From assembly GCA_016711295.1 (NCBI GenBank), contig JADJTE010000018.1, forward strand, positions 1 through 64,000: a stretch of DNA of 64,000 nt, in the 5' to 3' direction. This DNA is from Sphingobacteriales bacterium (GTDB taxonomy: Bacteria > Bacteroidota > Bacteroidia > Chitinophagales > UBA2359). The translations under genes and the position numbers were made by a program. The notes under the pieces are model-generated. The model worked only from the letters and a program-made list of their open reading frames with translations. It searched no databases and was not told the DNA's origin. Numbering within the stretch: the stretch's first letter is position 1; each line of letters begins with the position of its first letter. Positions 37,344-46,756 of the stretch are shown here, in pieces.

Positions 37344-38408
37344 CTATTTAGGTTGTTTGACCTTGCCTTTTACCTTTTGGCGGGTGTCGGGCGTAGTAGT
37401 ACCCGAACCGCTGTTGGTGGCATTGGAAGGTTTGACCGCGCCGCCCGTCGCGCTTCCGCGCGAGGGGGTAGTAGTGCGCGTACCTCCGGTGTTGGTAGTA
37501 CCACTTGTATTAGTACCGCGTCCGCCGCCGCTGCCGCCATTAGTAACGGCACCGCCGCCCGTATTGCCGCCTGTGGGTGTAGTAGAAGGTGTATAGCTAC
37601 CTTTTTTGTAATATTTAAGTGCTTGGGGCATATACTTTTTTAGGTCGGCTATACGTGTGCTATTGCTGGGGTGCGTGCTTAGCAGTTCGGGTGGGGCTGC
37701 ACCGCCGATTTTAGCCATTCGCTCCCAAAACGGAATGGCTTGGTTAGGGTCGTAGCCCGCCATAGCCGCAAATATGAGTCCTAATTGGTCTGCTTCGCTT
37801 TCTTGTTTGCGCGAAAAAGGCAATAATACAGCTACCTGCGACCCAATGCCATAGGCTTGCATAAACATCTCTTGGGTCTGTGCAGGTTTGCTTTGTAATG
37901 CCACCGCCAGACCTATCGCGCCTAATTGCTGCAATAATCCTTGTGTCATACGCTCGTTGCCGTGCTGGGCTACGGCGTGGGCTATTTCGTGCCCCATCAC
38001 TATCGCCAAACCTGTCTCGTCTTTGGTGACGGGCAGCAAACCCGTATAGACGGCTACCTTGCCTCCTGGCATACACCAAGCGTTTTGTTCCTTGCTCTCG
38101 ACGAGGTTAAATTCCCATTTAAAGCCCTTTACGCGGTCGGCTGCCTTGTTTTGGGCGAGGTAGGTTTGCACCGATTGAGAGATGCGTTGCCCTACTGTCT
38201 TGACCATTTGCGCGTCTGTGCCGCTCGCTATCACTTTATTTTTTGACAAAAAAGCATCGTATTCACTATCGCTCATCTGAGCAAGGGTCGATTCGGGAAT
38301 GAGGCTGAATTGCTGCCGTCCTGTAAGTGGCACTTTGGAGCAGCCAACAATGGTCAGAGTAACAGCCGCTATTAGCAATAAGCTGCTTGTGGTGCGGTAT
38401 GTTTTCAT
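37344..38408 (-). CDS. M48 family metalloprotease lipoprotein
   Basis: 354 residues. Lipoprotein signal with lipobox IVGCSK; M48 zinc site VMGHEIAHAVAQHG (HExxH) with the third ligand in SRKQESEADQLGL; and the STHPSNSTRIADLK motif typical of YcaL/LoiP-like proteases. The last 90 residues are a low-complexity Gly/Thr/Ser tail ending in a basic KVKGKVKQPK. It is a periplasmic or outer-membrane quality-control protease by family. It follows the lipoprotein gene at 11 bp on the same strand. Confidence 0.9.
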   Translation of the reverse strand: MKTYRTTSSLLLIAAVTLTIVGCSKVPLTGRQQFSLIPESTLAQMSDSEYDAFLSKNKVIASGTDAQMVKTVGQRISQSVQTYLAQNKAADRVKGFKWEFNLVESKEQNAWCMPGGKVAVYTGLLPVTKDETGLAIVMGHEIAHAVAQHGNERMTQGLLQQLGAIGLAVALQSKPAQTQEMFMQAYGIGSQVAVLLPFSRKQESEADQLGLIFAAMAGYDPNQAIPFWERMAKIGGAAPPELLSTHPSNSTRIADLKKYMPQALKYYKKGSYTPSTTPTGGNTGGGAVTNGGSGGGRGTNTSGTTNTGGTRTTTPSRGSATGGAVKPSNATNSGSGTTTPDTRQKVKGKVKQPK

Positions 38409-38419
38409 GTTTATAATGT

Positions 38420-38949
38420 TTATTTTGCCGGTTCGCGGCAGGGGTTACAAGAAATATGAATGGTATAGGCTTGTTTTTTGCTCGATTTACCGACCGTCCA
38501 AATCATATCGGGTGCATTGCGCCATTGGTCGCAAAATGTTTTGCCCGCACCTTGTGCGTAGGGCGTATCATATCGGCTATTTTTGCTATCGACAAAATGC
38601 CATAAGTACCTTCGGGCAATTTGATATCGAAATTGCCGTTATCGTCGGTGCTGAAACTATGAAAAGCGGGCTTGCTTACCCAATCCTTTTCGGTCTTATC
38701 GCCTTGTTTGACAAATAAAGTTCGATTGTTATATGGTTGCTGACGTCTTAGCTCGGCTAATTGCTTCTCGCTCGGTCTGATACCACCACAATAGGCTCTG
38801 GTAGAATTAATGCTGCCATTGACCGAATATACCTTTACTGCAATATCGTTGCCCTTTTCAACCACAGGCTTGTGGCGATTGCTGCAACTCGTAGGCAATA
38901 AGGCACAAAAAAATAAGAATAAAGAAAGCATCGCACTTGGATAAGACAT
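38420..38949 (-). CDS. Lipoprotein of unknown function (one frameshift)
   Basis: The N-terminus has a lipoprotein signal (LLPTSCSNR). The middle (residues about 30-120) has an Ig/transthyretin-like feel, with FSTDDNGNFDIKLPEGTYGIL, as in carboxypeptidase-regulatory-like folds. The frame breaks at a T4 run near 38598 that should be T5; the corrected end reads SKNSRYDTPYAQGAGKTFC, CDQWRNAPDMIWTVGKSSK, and ends PCREPAK at 38420. About 176 residues. Co-directional with and 11 bp upstream of the M48 protease. No family recognised. Confidence 0.65.
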
Positions 38950-38989
38950 AAATTAAAAAATTTCAGACCTTATGAATATACAAAATATT

Positions 38990-39121
38990 GCAACTGTTTA
39001 GCCTTGTAGGAACAGCCCACAAGAATAGCTATTTCTAATCGAATATGCAATGATTTCAGGCATTATTAAATAGATATAGCCCAGAACCCCATACCCAAAA
39101 CCCTATACCCTAAATAGTTAC
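38990..39121. mobile_element. MITE copy 2, 132 bp
   Basis: Left end GCAACTGTTTAG (38990-39001, two changes) and right end CTAAATAGTTAC (39110-39121). The flanking octamers AAAATATT (38982-38989 and 39122-39129) are identical, a perfect 8-bp target duplication. The interior is closely related to the copy at 23601. The right duplication overlaps the last two bases of the TonB stop codon, so insertion spared the protein. Confidence 0.88.
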
Positions 39122-39127
39122 AAAATA

Positions 39128-40053
39128 TTACAATTTAAATTTAACAGGTAGTATGAAATAAACCGCTACAATTTTTCCGTCGTGCATACCTGGTGTCCAG
39201 CGCGGCATAGAACGTATTACACGCATAGCTTCTTGGTCACAACCGCCACCAATGCCGCGTGTTACCTCGATATTATCAACTTGCCCATCTGTCTTCACCA
39301 CAAAGCGCACCGCAACCGTGCCTGATATTCCTTTTTGTCGCGCAATTTCGGGATACACGAGATTTTGTTGGATATACTTGTACATTTCTGCTTGCCCGCC
39401 CGGAAATTCGGGCATTTTTTCGGCAACTAATAGCGGTTCGGTCGCACTCGTATTTTGCGGTTCGGCGGGAGTGGCGAGGTTGAATCTTATGGGTATCGTA
39501 AAATAAACGGGGACGGCTCTTTTATTCTGCACTCCTGGCGACCAACGCGGCATAGAGCGCACTACACGCACCGCTTCTTCGTCGCAGCCGCCACCCACAC
39601 TACGCAAGACCTCGATATTATCAACTTGCCCATCTGTCTTCACCACAAAGCGCACCGCAACCGTGCCTGATATTCCTTTTTGTCGCGCCAGTTCGGGATA
39701 AACGAGGTTTTGCTGGACATACTTTTGCATTTCTGCTTGCCCGCCCGGAAATTCGGGCATCTTTTCGGCAACTAATGCGGGTCTATTTGATTTGAGTAAT
39801 GAGTCGGGAATAACAGCATAAGGCTCAGTTGCCTCTTCTTTTTCGACTACAATCTCTACTTTTAGCGTGTCTGCCGTTGTAGATATTGCCTTAGCCTTAT
39901 CGCTTGGGGTTGTGGTAGCCGTTTTTTTCTCCACTTTTTTTTGTCCTTAGCCTTCTGCGCCAATATAGGGCTTGAAGTTCCGATAAAACAAAAAGCAGCC
40001 AAAGCGAACAAGATGCTTAGGGGAGAAATGAATAAAAAGATAAACCTTTTCAT
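39128..40053 (-). CDS. Protein with two tandem TonB C-terminal domains (one frameshift)
   Basis: About 308 residues. It starts at 40053 with a cleavable-looking signal peptide (FIFLFISPLSILFALAAFCF, then SPILAQ) and a basic Lys-rich stretch. The frame breaks at an A8 run (39935-39942) that should be A9. Two almost identical TonB_C domains follow (residues about 95-180 and 215-305), each with AEKMPEFPGGQAEM, QQNLVYPE, ARQKGISGTVAVRFVVKTDG, and a CD(E/Q)EA...RSMPRW block. TonB C-terminal domains bind partner proteins, classically TonB-dependent outer-membrane receptors. A free tandem version without a membrane anchor probably has another periplasmic role. The two domains are also close at DNA level, so the duplication looks recent. 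Confidence 0.82.
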
Positions 40054-40258
40054 AACAATATGTTTTGTTTATTAAAAAATATAAATCGCAAATATTTTAT
40101 TTTTTATCCATTTTATTCGACTAAACCATGCCTTGGTTTTGACTTTAAGCAGACGACAAGGTTTAATTTTAGTCACATAAATAGGTAAATGTTGGGCAGT
40201 TCGCCTATTTATGCGTATCTTTCAGCCTCGAAACTCACATTTACACAATATCTATTAT

Positions 40259-41889
40259 ATGCTCGATTTGACCTTTAACCGCAACGAAGATGCTATGAAA
40301 ACGGCAGTTGCCCAAGTACGCCGCCAATTGTGGCAAATATACAAAGGTGGCGGCACAAAAGCCCTCGAAAAGCTAAAAAGTCAAAATAAATTACCCGCTC
40401 GCGAGCGGATTCAGTTATTGCTCGACCCTGATACTTATTTTATGGAAATTGGGGCTTATGTGGGCTACGAGATGTACGAAGAATATGGCGGCTGCCCTGC
40501 GGGTGGCGTGGTATGTGGTTTGGGTTATGTAAAAGGGCGATTGTGTGTTATAGTAGCTAATGATGCTACGGTCAAATCGGGTGCTTGGTTTCCGATAACT
40601 GCTAAAAAAATTTACGCGCCCAAGAGATTGCTATCGAAAACCGCCTACCCATCATCTATTTAGTCGATAGTGCGGGTGTGTTTTTGCCCCTGCAAGACGA
40701 AGTTTTTCCCGACCGCGACCATTTCGGGCGCATGTTTCGCAACAATTCGGTCATGTCGGCTATGGGCATCGTTCAGATAGCGGCTATCATGGGTAGTTGC
40801 GTGGCAGGCGGTGCTTATTTGCCCATCTTGTCCGACGAAGTATTGATAGTCAATAAAACAGGCTCGGTATTTTTGGCAGGTCCCTATTTGGTCAAAGCCG
40901 CCATAGGCGAAGAAATAGACCAAGAGTCGCTGGGCGGCGCGGCGATGCACTGCGAGATTTCGGGCGTTACCGACTACAATATGCCCGACGACCCTACTTG
41001 CATTGCCACTATCCGCGATATAGTAGGGCGCATTGGCAAACCCGATTTGGCGGGCTTCGACCGCATCAAACCCGCCGCTCCCGAACTACCCGAATCGCAT
41101 ATATACGGCGTATATCCCGAAGGCGGTGCTAAACCCTACGATACCTTAGAACTGATGCGCTGCATTGCCGATGCCAATTCGATACAAGAATACAAGGCAA
41201 GTTATGGCAAAACTATCATCTGTGCCTATGCCCGCATCGATGGTTGGTCGGTGGGCATAGTAGCCAACAACCGCAAAGTGGTCAAAAGCGGTAAAGGTGA
41301 GGTGCAATTGGGCGGCGTTATCTATTCGGACTCTGCCGACAAAGCCGCACGCTTTATGATGAATTGCAACCAAAAGAAAATACCTTTGGTGTTTTTGCAA
41401 GATGTGACAGGTTTTATGGTAGGCAGCCGCTCGGAGCAGGGCGGTATCATCAAAGACGGTGCTAAAATGGTCAATGTGATGTCGAACTGCATAGTGCCCA
41501 AATTTACGGTGGTGGTGGGCAATTCCTACGGTGCGGGCAACTATGCCATGTGCGGACGCGCCTACGACCCGCGCTTGATGGTGGCATTCCCGACCGCAAA
41601 AATTGCAGTAATGGGCGGGGCACAAGCCGCCAAAACGCTGCTACAAATACAAGTAGCCGCCCAAAAGAAACGCGGCGAAAATCCCAGCCCCGAAGACGAA
41701 GCCCGCTTATTGGCAGATATTACCGCCCGCTACGACAGCCAAACGAAACCCCAATATGCCGCCGCCCGCCTTTGGGTAGACGCTATTATAGACCCCGCCG
41801 AAACGCGCCGCATTATCTCGATGGGTATAGAAGCTGCTAACCACGCGCCGCTAAACCAAACCTTCAAAACGGGTGTTTTGCAGGTATAA
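40259..41889 (+). CDS. Acyl-CoA carboxylase carboxyltransferase (beta) subunit, one frameshift
   Basis: About 543 residues from ATG 40259. The frame breaks at an A7 run (40604-40610) that should be A8; the corrected junction is TAKKNLRAQEIAIENRLP. It belongs to the biotin-dependent carboxyltransferase family and is closest to methylcrotonyl-CoA carboxylase beta: KLPARERIQLLLDP, VFPDRDHFGRMFRNN, GSCVAGGAYLPILSDE, FLAGPYLVKAAIGE, QDVTGFMVGSRSEQGG, and GNSYGAGNYAMCGRAYDPR. It transfers carboxyl from carboxybiotin to an acyl-CoA such as methylcrotonyl- or propionyl-CoA. No biotin carboxylase gene is adjacent. A TATCTTTC box at 40215 may be its promoter. Confidence 0.87.
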
Positions 41890-41941
41890 ATGCCACATAC
41901 AACCTAAGCCCCTATCAAAAATAGCACGGCTAACCCATAAT

Positions 41942-41980
41942 CCGCTTTGACGCACCACTCCGTCAAAGCGGTTTTTTTTT
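41942..41980 (+). terminator. Rho-independent terminator of carboxylase gene
   Basis: CCGCTTTGACG and CGTCAAAGCGG form a perfect 11-bp stem followed by T9. The MITE at 41984 is inserted at the end of this T-run. Confidence 0.92.
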
Positions 41981-41983
41981 GAG

Positions 41984-42314
41984 GTAACTATTTAGGCGGT
42001 TTTGCCGCTCACTTGTCTATTGTTGCTTTGTAGTGCTGTTTCTTCTTTTTTTTGTCTTGACACAAAAAAAAGAAGCAAAAAAAAAGTCAAGCCTTGATTT
42101 TGCTTTCGCTAAAATGCTGCATTACAGGCGTGCCTAAATCCAAGGCGAAGTTCTTGCAGGGCTTCGTAGGCATGTTTTGAGTTGTCGCTGTGGATTTAGG
42201 AAACAGCCACGCCTTTCATTCCGCATTTCTTAACGCGAGCAAAATAAGGGCGAGGAACAAATGCGACCTACAAACATAAATCAGAGCAAAGAAGTACACC
42301 ACCTAAATAGTTAC
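41984..42314. mobile_element. MITE copy 3, 331 bp
   Basis: Perfect 12-bp termini GTAACTATTTAG (41984-41995) and CTAAATAGTTAC (42303-42314), with similarity extending to 16-17 bp. The flanking octamers TTTTTGAG (41976-41983 and 42315-42322) are identical. The interior differs from the short copies and contains a palindrome CTTCTTTTTTTTGTC/CACAAAAAAAAGAAG near 42050. No gene inside. Same right half as the remnant at 12340-12473. Confidence 0.9.
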
Positions 42315-42622
42315 TTTTTGAGAAAATAGTGCTGGCATAAATCAGTCAAAACATTTGATAAATAAAAAAATACAATAAATAGAAACAATTACTAACTCCC
42401 AAAAAGGTTCGTTTAGCCTCTTTGTAATTATATTATCAATAAAAAAATACAGAGAAATTAAGTTAAATGGGTCAAAAAAATGCGTTTTTAAGCTCAAAAA
42501 CATTTTAAAATTGATTTTCAGTCATAAAAATTAAGCTGAAATGGGTTAAACTATTTTTTTTCTAAAAAAATTGCTATACCTTTGCGCATCTTTTAATTTA
42601 AACCTATCATTTCTGCTTTATT
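42315..42622. other. AT-rich glnN upstream region with 22-bp direct repeats
   Basis: Two copies of a degenerate motif, AAATTAAGTTAAATGGGTCAAA (42455-42476) and AAATTAAGCTGAAATGGGTTAAA (42528-42550), lie 73 bp apart, the second ending 27 bp before the -7 box. They are placed as activator or repressor sites for glnN would be. No gene here. Confidence 0.5.
42577..42584 (+). promoter_or_regulatory. TACCTTTG -7 box of glnN
   Basis: TACCTTTG lies 38 bp before the glnN ATG. Confidence 0.6.
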
Positions 42623-44813
42623 ATGGCAACTACCCGTTTTAATGCCATCGAAACTGCTTTGTCGCGCAAGCCTGTGGCAGTAAAATTGCCGTCCGAGAAA
42701 ATTTCGGACTTTTTTGCTGCTAATGTTTTTAGCTTAGCTACTATGCGCCAATACCTCTCGAAAGAAGCCTACGAGAGCGTTACTAATTCGATAGAACACG
42801 GACAAAAAATTGACCGCCAAATAGCCGACCAAGTAGCTGCCTCGATGAAGGCCTGGGCTATGTCGAAAGGAGCTACGTCCTATACGCACTGGTTTCAGCC
42901 ATTGACAGGCAATACCGCCGAAAAACACGATACCTTTTTACGCCGATAGACAATAGCAGCGGCATAGAAAAATTTAGCGGCGATGCCTTAGTACAGCAAG
43001 AACCCGATGCTTCGAGTTTTCCGTCGGGTGGTTTGCGCGTTACATTCGAGGCTCGCGGCTATACGGCTTGGGACCCTTCGTCGCCTGCCTTTATCGTAGA
43101 GGTTGGAACGGGCAAAACGCTCTGTATCCCCACCATTTTTATTTCTTATACGGGCGAAGCCTTAGACTATAAAGCCCCTACTCAAATCGCAACATTTCTT
43201 GGAAGTTGCCGCCGTACCCGTTTGCCAATTATTCGACCGCAGCGTGCGCAAAGTAACCCCTACCTTGGGCTGGGAGCAGGAATATTTTCTGGTCGATGCT
43301 GCCTTGTTCAATGTGCGCCCCGATTTGATGAGTACGGGCAGAACCCTGTTGGGCAACGCCGCCGCCAAAGGGCAACAGCTCGAAGACCATTATTTCGCCT
43401 CTATCCCAGAGCGCGTATATGCCTATATGCTCGATTTTGAGACCGAAGCCCATAAATTAGGCATACCCATCAAAACACGCCACAACGAAGTAGCTCCTGG
43501 ACAATATGAGTGCGCCCCCGTATTTACAGATGCCAATTTAGCCGTCGACCAAAATCAATTGCTGATGGATTTGATGGAACGAATAGCCCGCCGCCACAAT
43601 TTCCGCGTTTTGTTTCACGAAAAACCCTTTGCAGGTATTAACGGGTCGGGCAAACACAATAACTGGTCGATGGGCACGGATACGGGCAAAAACCTGCTCT
43701 CGCCGGGCAAAACGCCTAAAACTAACCTCCAATTTTTGACCTTTTTCATCACTATCATCAAAGCCGTCCATGAACACAGCGATTTGGTACGCGCTGCTAT
43801 TGCTTCGGCAGGCAACGAACACCGCCTGGGTGCTAATGAGGCACCGCCCGCCATCATCTCGGTTTTTGTGGGTTCGACCTTAGCCAAATTGCTCGACGAA
43901 TTGGACGGAAAAACGGTTCAGGCAAAACAAAAAGACGATACAGACGAAGGCAAAATAGACATACATACTAAAATACCCGATGTATTGCTCGACAATACCG
44001 ACCGCAACCGCACTTCGCCTTTTGCCTTTACGGGCAACAAATTTGAGTTCCGCGCCGTCGGGTCGTCTGCCAACTGTGCCCTACCAATGACCATTCTGAA
44101 CACGATAGTAGCACAACAATTGGTTGATTTCAAAACCGAATTGGACGCATTGCTGGGCGCAGGCGAAAAACGCGACCCCGCTATACTGAAAATTTTGCGC
44201 CGCTATGCAAGCGAAGCCAAACAAGTATTGTTCGAAGGCGATAATTATAGCACCGAATGGGCAGAAGAAGCCGCCCGACGCGGATTGAACAACGTCAAAA
44301 CTACGCCCGAAGCCTTGGACTTTTTCTTGACCGACAAAGCTAAAAAATTATTAACTGGCAACAATATCTATAGCGAACGCGAATTAGAAGCCCGCCACGA
44401 GGTGCAACTCGAAATTTATAAGCGAAAACTCGAAATTGAAGCTGTCGTGCTGACGGATATGGTCAATACCCAAATTATCCCCGCCGTATTGCGCTACCAA
44501 AATGAACTTATCGCCAATTTGCGCGGCTTGACCGAATTGGGCATCAAGAAAAAATCGCTTAAAAACCAAAACGATTTGCTCGAAACGATTACCGAAACGC
44601 TTGGCGAACTCAAAAGCCAATGCGACGAATTGGACGAAGCCCGCGAAAAAGCGAATGGTTTAGATAATGCCCATAAAAATAGCATTGGATTATTGCCATA
44701 AGGTCAAGCCTTATTTTGAAGAAATTCGCCACCTCGCCGACCGCTTAGAACAAATAACCGACGACCGCGCTTGGCCACTGCCCAAATACCGCGAATTGCT
44801 GTTTATCAAATAA
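42623..44813 (+). CDS. glnN: Glutamine synthetase type III (three frameshifts)
   Basis: About 730 residues, the normal length of GSIII, after repair at T5 42935-42939, C4 43175-43178 and A5 44675-44679. It makes glutamine from glutamate, ammonia and ATP. Visible: the GSIII N-terminal region KLPSEKISDFFAANVFS, THWFQPLTG and TAEKHDTF, then GWEQEYFLVD, KTRHNEVAPGQYE (active-site loop), NGSGKHNNWSMGTD, AGNEHRLGANEAPPAI, NRTSPFAFTGNKFEFRAVGSS, and a C-terminal helical part ending in KYRELLFIK. As a central nitrogen-assimilation gene it is unlikely to be a true pseudogene. Confidence 0.93.
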
Positions 44814-44834
44814 GCATATAGCCCAAAATCCTTT

Positions 44835-44867
44835 ACGCCGTTGGATAGTGTCGCTGCCCAACGGCGT
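44835..44867 (+). terminator. Putative terminator after glnN
   Basis: ACGCCGTTGG pairs with CCAACGGCGT, followed by a short TTTCT. It lies 22 bp after the glnN stop. Confidence 0.6.
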
Positions 44868-44886
44868 TTCTGCATTGAAAAAATAC

Positions 44887-44894
44887 TATCTTTG
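44887..44894 (+). promoter_or_regulatory. TATCTTTG -7 box of acyltransferase
   Basis: TATCTTTG ends 21 bp before the ATG at 44916, which supports that start over the upstream in-frame start at 44841. Confidence 0.6.
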
Positions 44895-44915
44895 CGCCCT
44901 CAATCGTCCGTCGCC

Positions 44916-45770
44916 ATGTTTTTTTACTATATATTTCGCTTATTCGCCTTTGTAGTGCGGTGTTTGCCTGCTTGGTGTCTCTATCGCTTGTCCGATGTTA
45001 TGGCTTGGCTGCTATATCGCGGAGTGGGCTATCGGCGCAAGGTAGTATATGACAATTTGCGCCGCGCTCTCCCTACGGCTACCGATGCCGAGATTCAGAA
45101 CATAGCCGCCGAATCGTACCGCAATATGACCGATGTGCTGTTAGAAACAATACAGAGTTTTGGTATGACCGACCAGCAAATTTTGGCGCGTTATACGCTC
45201 GAAAATCCTGAATTGCCCAATCAATATGCCCAAGCAGGGCGCAGTGTGTTGATAACGGCGGCGCATTATGCCAATTGGGAATGGGGAGTAAAAACCCTGC
45301 CCTCCGTGCTACGGCATACTTGCATCGCCACCTATCGCCCGCTACAACAAGCACAAATAGAACAATACCTGCACCGGTCGCGCACCGCCTACGGTATGCG
45401 CTTGTTCGCCACCCGCGAAACGCACCGCGCCTTTATAGAATATGCCGACCAATGTTATGCCCTATTTATGATGCCGGACGGAAGCCCCGCCAAGCCCGAA
45501 TCGGCGCACCGCATCTTATTTTTGGGGCGCGAAACGGCATGTATTCACGGACCTGCTAAACATAGCCAAGCCCACGATTTGCCCGTGTTGTATTTGGCAA
45601 TTCAGCGCGTAGCACGCGGAAAATACAGCGGAAAATTTATCCTACTCGCCGAACAACCCCGCCAAATAGAACCTACCGAAATCACGCGGCGCATCATGCA
45701 AGCCCTATCCGACCAAATCGCCGTACAACCCGCCAACTGGCTGTGGACGCACCGCCGATGGAAACATTGA
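44916..45770 (+). CDS. LpxL-like lysophospholipid/lipid A acyltransferase
   Basis: 284 residues from ATG 44916, with an N-terminal hydrophobic segment (FYYIFRLFAFVVRCLPAWCLY). It belongs to the lipid A acyltransferase family (PF03279): NLRRALP, the catalytic HxxxxE in AAHYANWEWG, CIATYRPL, MMPDGSPAKPESAHRILFLG, and the end ANWLWTHRRWKH. It adds a secondary acyl chain to lipid A or a related lipid at the inner membrane. The exact lipid is unknown. Intact frame. Confidence 0.88.
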   Translation: MFFYYIFRLFAFVVRCLPAWCLYRLSDVMAWLLYRGVGYRRKVVYDNLRRALPTATDAEIQNIAAESYRNMTDVLLETIQSFGMTDQQILARYTLENPELPNQYAQAGRSVLITAAHYANWEWGVKTLPSVLRHTCIATYRPLQQAQIEQYLHRSRTAYGMRLFATRETHRAFIEYADQCYALFMMPDGSPAKPESAHRILFLGRETACIHGPAKHSQAHDLPVLYLAIQRVARGKYSGKFILLAEQPRQIEPTEITRRIMQALSDQIAVQPANWLWTHRRWKH

Positions 45771-46032
45771 TAATTGACGCTAACCTATAAATATTTACAA
45801 TTATTTATCCCAAAATAGGCGAAATAGCAAAAAAACACTAAACCTATATTCAAGTAGTAAATGTGACATTGTTTAGTTGGCTTTGATGCAAGTTAATCGC
45901 TTCGATAGTTAATTTTTACGATAAAAATTACGTTTATTTGTTTTCTGACCTGCCACAAAACTGCCATGCGAAGCACTGAACCTGCCATTAGACCAAACCG
46001 CTGTTGGCAGTAGGCAGAATTTCGGTCTGTCG
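45771..46032. other. Intergenic left border of the accessory island
   Basis: No gene. Contains the palindrome TAATTTTTACGATAAAAATTA (45910-45930) and a stretch with CTGCCA/TGGCAG inverted fragments (45950-46010). Base composition changes from balanced to AT-rich across it, so an island boundary is plausible; no attachment-site duplication was recognised. Confidence 0.45.
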
Positions 46033-46734
46033 TTATACTTCAATTATTTTTCGTCCTTGTTCGTCAATTATTAGTTTGTTGCTGTCAAGTTGTGTTACCA
46101 ACGCAAAACCGTTGTAAAATGGTTCTACTGTCAAGTAACGTTCTTTGTAAAGTTCGTTTCCGTTTTTGTCAATGTGAAACCAACCTTGTTGGTCTTTCGC
46201 TGTCGCAAAGTTTTTGTGGAAAATTCCCAAGTCAAGAAATGATTTATCGTTAATGAAATTCCCCTTTTTATCAATGTGTCTATAAAAACCGTCTTGTGAT
46301 TTCACGCAAGCAATTCCGTCTTTGTAGTCACCTGCGTAAACGTAATTGTCTTGATAAATTCGGTTTCCGTTAAGGTCAATGTGAAAATATTGGTCACTTT
46401 CGTTCCGCACGGTGCAAATGTTTTCTTGATAATTTCCTGTCCACAAAAACGAAGTTTGATAAACTCTTTCGCCTTTTTCGTCAATGTGAAACCAACGATT
46501 ATTTTCAATAACAGAAGCACGATTACAGTAAAAACCAAATGTTCGTGAATAGCGATTTTGATACAATTCGTTTCCGTTAATATCAATGTGATAAGCACCC
46601 GAATTGTCTAATACAGGAGCAAGTGCTGGCGAATGAAATTTTAAAACTTCAATAAATGTTTTTCCGAAAATTGGTTTTCCGTCAAACAAAAAATGCGTGC
46701 TGTCTGCTGATACTTTAATTTCTTGCCAGTTCAT
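46033..46734 (-). CDS. WG-repeat protein
   Basis: 233 residues from ATG 46734; a TTG at 46764 would overlap the toxin stop. About five repeats of roughly 38 residues fit the WG beta-repeat family (PF14903), each with a W/YFHID(x)NGNELYQ-like unit and a G/FA(x)V end, for example RWFHIDEKGERVYQTSF and QYFHIDLNGNRIYQDNY. No signal peptide, so it is cytoplasmic. It starts 22 bp after the AbiEii toxin gene and is probably its third operon gene. WG repeats form beta-propeller-like or extended binding surfaces; a role in recognising the toxin target or a phage trigger is speculation. Confidence 0.75.
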   Translation of the reverse strand: MNWQEIKVSADSTHFLFDGKPIFGKTFIEVLKFHSPALAPVLDNSGAYHIDINGNELYQNRYSRTFGFYCNRASVIENNRWFHIDEKGERVYQTSFLWTGNYQENICTVRNESDQYFHIDLNGNRIYQDNYVYAGDYKDGIACVKSQDGFYRHIDKKGNFINDKSFLDLGIFHKNFATAKDQQGWFHIDKNGNELYKERYLTVEPFYNGFALVTQLDSNKLIIDEQGRKIIEV

Positions 46735-46756
46735 TTTTGTTTTTACCTTTTTTAAT

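Noticed and set aside
19965..44813. Programmed ribosomal frameshifting as the cause of the split genes
   Set aside because: The shifts go in both directions, lack a common slippery site or downstream structure, and hit many unrelated housekeeping genes; homopolymer error explains them better.
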